The notes under the pieces are model-generated. The model saw only the letters and a list, made by a program, of their open reading frames with translations. It had not been told where the DNA came from and did not search any database. Positions 58,291 to 64,000 of a DNA stretch of 64,000 nucleotides are shown here, one piece after another. Position 1 is the stretch's first letter. Every line of letters begins with the position of its first letter. The position numbers and the translations under genes were made by a program. The stretch comes from Phycisphaerae bacterium (GTDB taxonomy: Bacteria > Planctomycetota > Phycisphaerae > UBA1845), in NCBI GenBank assembly GCA_029260165.1, contig JAJDDT010000053.1:1-64000 (forward strand). Reading direction: 5' to 3'.

Positions 58291-59961
58291 TTACTTCTTC
58301 GCGCTGTCTCGTAATCCGCGAATGATTTCGTCGAGGCTTGTCGAACCATTGATAACCTTCAACAAGCCAGCCTCCTGAAGATAATACATTTTATGCGCCC
58401 GCGCCTGAGCCTTGATCTGCTTGATCGGTGCCCCGCCCGCGATCAGTTTCCTCACTTTTTCATCAATTTCCAGCAGCTCAAAAACCGCGGTTCGGCCAAC
58501 GTATCCGCTGCCCTGGCAGGACTGACAGATGATCTCGCGACCCTTCTTGTCAAAAACAGCCTCGGTTGGCGGGCGGTGAAAATTCTCAATTTTGTTGACA
58601 GGCAGATTTGCTTTTCTCAGCAGACTCTCATCGGGTTTGAACGACTGCCGACAGGAACCGCAAAGCAGGCGAACAAGTCGCTGATTGATCACTCCGATCA
58701 CGCTGTTGGCAACGAGTTTGTTATCCTCCGCGAAGTTCATCAATCGCGACAATGCGTCAAACGTGCTCTTCGCTTCGATGGCCATGTAAACCTTTCGACC
58801 ACCCTCCGCCGCCCGAAGTGCGATTTGAGCGGTCTCGCGGTCCTCACAATGACCAACGCCGACAATGTCAGGCTCGCGACGGAGCACGCTCTGCAACTGA
58901 CGGGCAAAGCTGACATCGCTCGACGCCCCCTTGTGTTCCGCCTGTGTAATGTTATCAAGTTCGTATAGAGGCCTGGACTCCAGTGTGTGGATGTTCTCCA
59001 TGAACGCGTCATGCTCGCGCAGAATGGAATAAAGCGTCGTCGTCACCCCGCTCTGATTCGGTCCGCTGACCACGAACAACCCGCCGTCCCGCTTGATAAA
59101 CGTCCTGACCAACTCCAGTCTTGACGATGCCAACCCAATCTCGCCAAGTCGTCTTTTGCTGGCTGACTGCTGCACACGAATCCGAACCCGCTCGCCAAGT
59201 GTCGAACCCGAAGTTACCACGCCGATTCGACTCATTTCCGCATCACCGAGAAGACCCGCAAAAAACGCGCCCTCCTGCGGACGGCGGATTTCATCCGGAT
59301 TGAGGCCCGCGAGCTTTTTGATGAACGTCAACGCACGCTCACCCTCCTCCCGCGAGACCACGTCCTCCCGGGAACTCGTCACCCCGTCGATCTTGTAGAC
59401 GAGACGAAGCTCCTCCTTCCCAACGAGAATCTCCGCATCCGACGACCGCCGCCACAAAATGTCGAACATTAGATCCTGTACCGCTGCATAATGTTCAAAC
59501 GCCTCGCGGTCGGTCGGTCGGCCAATGTCTTTTTGCGTATGGTCCGCGAGCTGAATTCGCTGGCCCTTGTCGATTTTGGCGGTCTCGTCCTTTTCTCCGC
59601 CCGCGACAATTCGCTTCAAATGAGCAATCGTCAGGACCTTTTGATCCGGAATCACCCGCCCGTTTCGATGCATGACGTAAAGCAGCACCGACCCGCCAGC
59701 CATAACGATGTAAAACGCTAATCCAAGAAAATACGCGCTGCCCGCCCAGGGGATCAGAAACATGATCGCCAATCCGCCAAGGCCGCCGACAAGAACGATG
59801 AGGTTCCATCGCTCACGACGCGTCTTGACCCGATCCGTATCAATGTCGACCCATTGATAAGCGAAGCAGATACCCACAAACAAAACCGCAACGACACCGA
59901 GTTTGATGAGGCTGAAATATTCCGCAGGCCCGGAGACCTGCAGCAGAATGGTCAGATTCAT
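58291..59961 (-). CDS. GspE/PilB-like protein with altered nucleotide-binding motifs (pseudo-ATPase)
   Basis: 556 residues. Three N-terminal hydrophobic helices (about 15-38, 52-73, 76-97) are unusual for this normally cytosolic family. Then follow an N2-like domain and the RecA-like core. Walker A reads GPNQSGVTTT, with Val306 in place of the essential Lys. Walker B/Asp box reads VGVGHCEDRETA, with His371 where the family has Glu. The tetracysteine zinc motif (CGSCRQS and CQSCQGSG) is intact. Frame and coding pattern are sound, so this is not a decayed gene. A structural or regulatory partner of an active ATPase is a likely role. Confidence 0.88.
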   Translation of the reverse strand: MNLTILLQVSGPAEYFSLIKLGVVAVLFVGICFAYQWVDIDTDRVKTRRERWNLIVLVGGLGGLAIMFLIPWAGSAYFLGLAFYIVMAGGSVLLYVMHRNGRVIPDQKVLTIAHLKRIVAGGEKDETAKIDKGQRIQLADHTQKDIGRPTDREAFEHYAAVQDLMFDILWRRSSDAEILVGKEELRLVYKIDGVTSSREDVVSREEGERALTFIKKLAGLNPDEIRRPQEGAFFAGLLGDAEMSRIGVVTSGSTLGERVRIRVQQSASKRRLGEIGLASSRLELVRTFIKRDGGLFVVSGPNQSGVTTTLYSILREHDAFMENIHTLESRPLYELDNITQAEHKGASSDVSFARQLQSVLRREPDIVGVGHCEDRETAQIALRAAEGGRKVYMAIEAKSTFDALSRLMNFAEDNKLVANSVIGVINQRLVRLLCGSCRQSFKPDESLLRKANLPVNKIENFHRPPTEAVFDKKGREIICQSCQGSGYVGRTAVFELLEIDEKVRKLIAGGAPIKQIKAQARAHKMYYLQEAGLLKVINGSTSLDEIIRGLRDSAKK

Positions 59962-60057
59962 ATCAGTTTTCGAGGGAAAAATTTCCGAAAAGAAGCCAAT
60001 CTCAACCCATCCGCACCGCGCGATGGTTCACCGATTTCAAACGTCCCGACGCGAAAC

Positions 60058-61188
60058 CTAGCCTATGATCCCGCCACTGGAAACCGAAATGCCCTTCAGA
60101 CGCATTTTCAACTCCTCGGGATTCGGGGCAGCCTCATACGCCGCCTGGGCGGAAATATACTCGTTTTCGACCAGATAGCGAAGGGATTCGGTGAAATCCT
60201 GCATACCCTCCTGAAACGACCCGCGAATCACGCTCAACAGCTCTGTATCACGCTTTTCCTTGATCATCTTCCGAACACTCGGATTCGCAAGCATGATCTC
60301 CACCGCGGGAATTCGCGGGATATCAGGACGAACGCACTTCAAAAGCTTCAAAACGACCACCGCCTGCAGATTGAACACCAGCGACGTCCGAGCCAGCTCG
60401 CGGGCCTCGGGGGGAAACAACTCCAGAACACGCGTCACCGTACTGGCTGCATTCGACGCGTGAACCGTTCCAAACGCGAGGTGCCCGGATTCCGCCGCGT
60501 GAAGGGCTGCTTCAAATGATTCCCTGTCACGCATCTCGCCGATCAGCACCACATCGGGGTCTTCACGCATCAGATATTTCAACGCGTCGTGAAAATCTGT
60601 CACGTCCATCCCGATCTCACGCTGGTTCACAAACGCCTGCTTGTCCTCAAACATGAACTCGATCGGATCCTCCAGCGTGACAATGTGGCACATCCGCGTG
60701 CAGTTGATCTGCTCGATCATGGACGCGATCGTCGTGCTCTTTCCGCTGCCGGTGATGCCGGCCACGAGAACCAGACCCTGCTGGACCGATGCGATTTCCT
60801 TGAGAATCTCCGGAAGGTGTAAATCCTCATATTTCAGAATGTCGCGTGGAATATGCCGCGCCGCGATCGACGTCATGCCCCGCTGGCGAAAAATGTTGAT
60901 GCGAAAACGGTTCTCCCGGTCAAGCTGGTACGAAAAGTCCGTGGACCCGCGGTCCGCATATTGCTGACGCTGTTTGTCACTCATGATATCGAAGATCATC
61001 TTCTCGATCTTCTCATTGGTCAGCGGATCACCGGTCAGGGGGCGCAGTTTCCCCTTGACTCGAACACGGGGGTTCGCGTCCGCCTTGAAATGAATGTCCG
61101 ACGCGCCCATCTGCGACATCGCATCAAAATAACGACAAATTTTAGGCCTTGATTTTTTCCCGGAAGACTTCTTTTCTGATTCGCTCAC
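60058..61188 (-). CDS. pilT: type IV pilus twitching-motility ATPase PilT
   Basis: 376 residues. N-terminal PAS-like domain (MGASDIHFKADANPRVRVKG), then the RecA core with intact Walker A GITGSGKSTT, Asp box TLEDPIEF, Walker B REDPDVVLIGEMRD, and His box GHLAFGTVHASNAA. PilT hexamers drive pilus retraction. GTG start with AAAGGAAA before it. It heads an operon with the pseudo-GspE gene (96 bp on) and the CvpA-like gene. The active PilT may partner the degenerate ATPase. Confidence 0.95.
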   Translation of the reverse strand: MSESEKKSSGKKSRPKICRYFDAMSQMGASDIHFKADANPRVRVKGKLRPLTGDPLTNEKIEKMIFDIMSDKQRQQYADRGSTDFSYQLDRENRFRINIFRQRGMTSIAARHIPRDILKYEDLHLPEILKEIASVQQGLVLVAGITGSGKSTTIASMIEQINCTRMCHIVTLEDPIEFMFEDKQAFVNQREIGMDVTDFHDALKYLMREDPDVVLIGEMRDRESFEAALHAAESGHLAFGTVHASNAASTVTRVLELFPPEARELARTSLVFNLQAVVVLKLLKCVRPDIPRIPAVEIMLANPSVRKMIKEKRDTELLSVIRGSFQEGMQDFTESLRYLVENEYISAQAAYEAAPNPEELKMRLKGISVSSGGIIG

Positions 61189-61516
61189 GTGCTTTCCTTT
61201 GATCCTCGATGCTGCCGATGCTCAACGATGCCCAACTGCAACAATCCACCATTCCATATGTTTCGACCATTCTAGGCATGCCAGGCTGAGCTTCAAGACC
61301 GACGACGCCTCACCAGATGCAACCCCGAGCCGTCCGGTCGAATTCCCCGAGACCCGATATGCTCTCTCCCGCCGAAGGGTGTTGGTGGTTGGTTTCAGCT
61401 AACTTGACAATCACTTACAGTGACGATTGAATCTGAGGCGGCGACCTGTGACCTGTCGATCGCGTGGGCGATTCGGCGATTTTGCACGGGCGATGGTCAA
61501 TTCGGACGGCGGATTC
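61189..61516. other. divergent intergenic region between pilT and the small lipoprotein
   Basis: 328 bp carrying a candidate + strand promoter (61404-61432). Otherwise nothing recognised. Confidence 0.55.
61404..61432 (+). promoter_or_regulatory. candidate sigma-70 promoter for the lipoprotein/TPR operon
   Basis: -35 TTGACA (perfect), 17-bp spacer, -10 TTGAAT (four of six). About 80 bp upstream of ATG 61517. Confidence 0.5.
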
Positions 61517-61684
61517 ATGGCGAACAAAAGACGCATGCGTGTGGTTGCCTGGCTTGTCGCCGGGGGTTTTCTGGGTCAGATGAGCGGGTGCTTGCTGGAT
61601 CCGGACATTTTGCTTCGGGCGGGGCTTTCTGTCGGGTCGGACCTGACCGTTTTTCTCCTGGAAAATCTTTTTGCCTCGATTTAG
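61517..61684 (+). CDS. small lipoprotein 1
   Basis: 55 residues: MANKRRMRVVAWLVAGGFLG then lipobox QMSGC, and a mature part of about 30 residues (LLDPDILLRAGLSVGSD and a hydrophobic end). A second small lipoprotein of the same plan follows 44 bp after its stop. Confidence 0.6.
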   Translation: MANKRRMRVVAWLVAGGFLGQMSGCLLDPDILLRAGLSVGSDLTVFLLENLFASI

Positions 61685-61728
61685 ATGTCGTCGGCGTTGG
61701 TTTGCGGTAGCGAGACGGAATTTTGGAA

Positions 61729-61923
61729 ATGGGAATGAACATGCGAATGATGCGCCGTGGGACGTTGCTTTCGGTGTTGGCGGGTGTGTGCCTGTTGGCC
61801 GGTCCGTGCGGAATCACGACATTGCAATTTCGTGAATTCGTGGAATCGACCGCGATTCGCACGGCGACGAGCACTTTTTTTTCGATCCTTGAGGCAGCCA
61901 CCCTTGCACAGGCAGCCGGTTAG
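61729..61923 (+). CDS. small lipoprotein 2
   Basis: 64 residues (start could be 61735 or 61741): basic N-terminus RMMRRG, hydrophobic core LLSVLAGVCLLA and lipobox-like AGPC. The mature part is about 40 residues (REFVESTAIRTATSTFFSIL), one amphipathic helix. Same layout as small lipoprotein 1. It precedes the TPR/barrel gene by 81 bp. Confidence 0.6.
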   Translation: MGMNMRMMRRGTLLSVLAGVCLLAGPCGITTLQFREFVESTAIRTATSTFFSILEAATLAQAAG

Positions 61924-62004
61924 CCTGGTCCGGTGGCGGGCGTGGATTGGTTTTGCCATTTCGTGCGTGCGGCGAGGCCGACACAGGGGCGAGTGGGATT
62001 AACA

Positions 62005-64000
62005 ATGCGACACCGAGCGAGCATCGTGACGATTGCGTTGGCGGGGATGATGGTCGGAGGACTGTCGGCTCGTTTGTCGGGGCAGGAGGATCAGGCTGAC
62101 CTGCCTGATCCCGACGTTCTTGTCGATTTGCATACGGGTATTTTCAATTATTTGCAGGGGCATCAGGACGTCGAGGAGTTTTCCCACTACGGCGAAGCTG
62201 TCGAATTGTTCACGTCCGTGCTTGAGCGTGATCCCGGAAATCCGACAGCGTTGCTCTTTCGAGCGCTTTGCCAGGGGCGCATCGGGTTGGCACATCGGGA
62301 ATCGCGTTTGAAGGTCGGGGACAGGGAAGTCACGCGAATCGAAGGCATCATTGAAATCCGCGAGAATCCCGACCTGCGCGATCAATACGAACAGGAGAAG
62401 GCCGAGTTTGGAAAGATGCTGGCTGACCCGACGCTGGAAGCATCCAGCCGGAGCATTGTTACGCTTGAGCATAATACGCTGGAGACGCTTCTGTTCTTTG
62501 ACAAGCGTCGAGAGGATGCGCCGATCGATCTGTTGAGGTCTGAGATTGCTGAGGCGAAGGTCAGGATTGCGGAAATTGCACGTCGAGAGCGCCGGATGTA
62601 CATCGCGATGCTGGATGATCTTGAGCGGATTCTGACGGTTGTTGACGAGCCTGAACCGGTGATCCGGTTGCTGGAGGTTGTCGCGAAGACGAAGGCGGCG
62701 AGGCTCGATGAAGAGGAGGCCATTGGATTACTGGACGGTGAGATATCCGCCGCTAACGCGAGCGGTCCGCCGGAAGCACTGCGGGAAGCGTCAGGAGTTG
62801 CGTTGGGGGAGGCAGCGGACATACTCGAATCGATCCGGTCCGATCAGCTGACGGAAGAAGACGCCATCCGTTCGAAATTTTTTCTGGGTGTTATTCGATT
62901 TCGACAGGCGGTTCCGCGTCAGCCGAAGAAGGAACCGGTCGAGCGTGACATGAAGCTGCTCGACATCGCGGAGCGGATCATGACGGACATCGTGGAGGAT
63001 GATCCGGCGAGTCAGACGTGGAAGAGTTACGCCGCGTTGTACCTCGGTTTGATCATTCCGATTCGGGCGGTGTCCGAATCGACAGAGGCTGCCCGTGATG
63101 AGGCGTTTGATGAGGCGCTGAGCAGACTGACCCAGGCGGCTGCGTTGAATATTGTCCGGCCTGATGATGGTAGCGAGCCGTATTCCTACAGCGATGGTAT
63201 TCCACTGGTCGTGAGTCGTCAGCGGCAGGTCATCGAGGAAGCGCGCGAGCAACCTGTGGCTGCCCCTCGGTTTGTGAACGATTTGCGTTTTACGCTTTCG
63301 GCTGGGGTTCATCGCGATTCAAACGTTGTCCTGCTCGGAGAGCGGACGGACCTGCCACGCGGGATCGGTGACAAGGATGACTATGGATTTCGGTTGGGTT
63401 TTGTTGTTGACCATACGCTGGACCTTGGTCTTCTTGATCCGGACCTGAAGAAATGGACGTTGGGTCTGCGCGGGCGGACGTCTCAATTGTGGCATGTCCA
63501 GATTGATACGTTTGACGAGCAGGACTACGGTGGCAGTATCGCTTTGCAATACGAACTCGTCGGTGAAGAGGACGGGCGGGGGCCTGTATTCGCTCAGTTT
63601 CAATACGATTTTGATTACACGCTGCTCGGTCGACAGCCGTTTGTGTCGACCAACGCACTTTCGTGGCGGATTCGTTCCTACCGGGACGAACGTCGCGGAA
63701 GTTCAGATGTCTATTTCCGGTTCGAGATTCGTGATTACAGCGAACCGCTTTTCGACGGCAGGTTCAATCGGGACGGTCACTATTTTCGCCTTGGTTTTTT
63801 TCACAGCCACAAAATGCTTGATATGACGCCGATTATCGAGGGTTGGGGGATGCCGGTTTGGGGTCATGAGAACGATGACGCAATCGCGCAGGAAGACGGG
63901 GATTATCCGGCCCGGTATCTCACGCCGTTTGTGGGATTTGAGTATGGTTGGGATTCGACGGCTGGGGATGAGTTCGATCTTCGGCAGTACAAATTCACGC
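62005..64000 (+). CDS. TPR and outer-membrane beta-barrel protein (partial, runs off the window)
   Basis: At least 665 residues, open to the edge. Signal peptide from MRHRASIVTIALAGMMVGGL. The region 40-430 is helical with a TPR-like unit (YGEAVELFTSVLERDPGNPT, LLFRALCQGRIGLA). From about 430 the sequence shows alternating strands ending in aromatics (FTLSAGVHRDSNVVLLG, WTLGLRGRTSQLWHVQI, YFRLGFFHSHKMLDM) typical of a beta-barrel. The plan, periplasmic TPR then barrel, resembles surface-lipoprotein assembly modifier proteins. Located right after two tiny lipoproteins. Start chosen at 62005 after a short GGGA. Confidence 0.8.
   Translation, partial: MRHRASIVTIALAGMMVGGLSARLSGQEDQADLPDPDVLVDLHTGIFNYLQGHQDVEEFSHYGEAVELFTSVLERDPGNPTALLFRALCQGRIGLAHRESRLKVGDREVTRIEGIIEIRENPDLRDQYEQEKAEFGKMLADPTLEASSRSIVTLEHNTLETLLFFDKRREDAPIDLLRSEIAEAKVRIAEIARRERRMYIAMLDDLERILTVVDEPEPVIRLLEVVAKTKAARLDEEEAIGLLDGEISAANASGPPEALREASGVALGEAADILESIRSDQLTEEDAIRSKFFLGVIRFRQAVPRQPKKEPVERDMKLLDIAERIMTDIVEDDPASQTWKSYAALYLGLIIPIRAVSESTEAARDEAFDEALSRLTQAAALNIVRPDDGSEPYSYSDGIPLVVSRQRQVIEEAREQPVAAPRFVNDLRFTLSAGVHRDSNVVLLGERTDLPRGIGDKDDYGFRLGFVVDHTLDLGLLDPDLKKWTLGLRGRTSQLWHVQIDTFDEQDYGGSIALQYELVGEEDGRGPVFAQFQYDFDYTLLGRQPFVSTNALSWRIRSYRDERRGSSDVYFRFEIRDYSEPLFDGRFNRDGHYFRLGFFHSHKMLDMTPIIEGWGMPVWGHENDDAIAQEDGDYPARYLTPFVGFEYGWDSTAGDEFDLRQYKFT

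Noticed and set aside
58800-59060. Frameshift or decay in the GspE-like gene
   Set aside because: The frame is intact through both altered motifs, flanking conserved motifs are in register, and the zinc motif is preserved.

Overview
The window looks like chromosomal DNA of a planctomycete, most probably from the Phycisphaerae side of the phylum. The grounds are: a 16S rRNA gene standing alone with no 23S/5S behind it; large secreted proteins built from FG-GAP, thrombospondin-type-3-like and dockerin-like EF-hand modules; an IPTL-CTERM-like sorting tail; and moderately high GC. The placement is an inference from style, not from an alignment.

Left part (1-14 kb): the tail of an IS5-type transposase abutting a voltage-gated K+ channel gene; a tRNA-Pro whose 3' half is repeated 1.2 kb downstream, with an RRM RNA-binding protein gene between the copies; an AraC regulator divergent from a VOC protein and a SnoaL-like lipoprotein; PolX; tRNA-Glu; small membrane proteins; an alpha/beta hydrolase; a stand-alone DUF4209 protein with an HEPN-like RNxxxH motif; CstA; and an EboB/TatD-like hydrolase. 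Middle (14-30 kb): a DinB/M14 pair, a 14-repeat FG-GAP protein, accA, a GGDEF cyclase, a CRTAC/UnbV protein, proS, a thrombospondin-3-repeat protein, a WaaP-type kinase and a TolC-like lipoprotein. From 29.6 kb an ECF sigma factor is followed by a single-pass protein with an extracytoplasmic dockerin-like module and by a secreted dockerin protein, a possible signalling operon. From 33 to 39 kb lie a GH20 glycosidase, glutaryl-CoA dehydrogenase and a fused E1 alpha-beta dehydrogenase.

Right part (39-64 kb): two tandem ~1000-residue paralogous surface proteins sharing an almost identical 82-nt leader; a 1484-residue secreted protein with a metalloprotease-like motif that has lost its first His; the solitary 16S gene with its own promoter, boxA and terminator; a zinc-ribbon membrane protein; a cysteine-rich lipoprotein; and a minus-strand cluster of PilT, a GspE-like protein with both nucleotide-binding signatures altered, and a CvpA-like protein. 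The window ends in two tiny lipoproteins and a TPR/beta-barrel outer-membrane protein running off the edge.

Two window-wide patterns stand out. A palindromic intergenic repeat (about 31 bp) occurs in nine copies; the six left of 25 kb point one way and the three right of 35 kb the other. The + strand is C-rich up to about 30.0 kb and G-rich from there to about 39 kb regardless of gene direction, so a replication-strand or inversion boundary may lie near 30 kb. Second, one dockerin-like module with paired cysteines recurs in at least six proteins, which suggests a shared surface display or assembly system.
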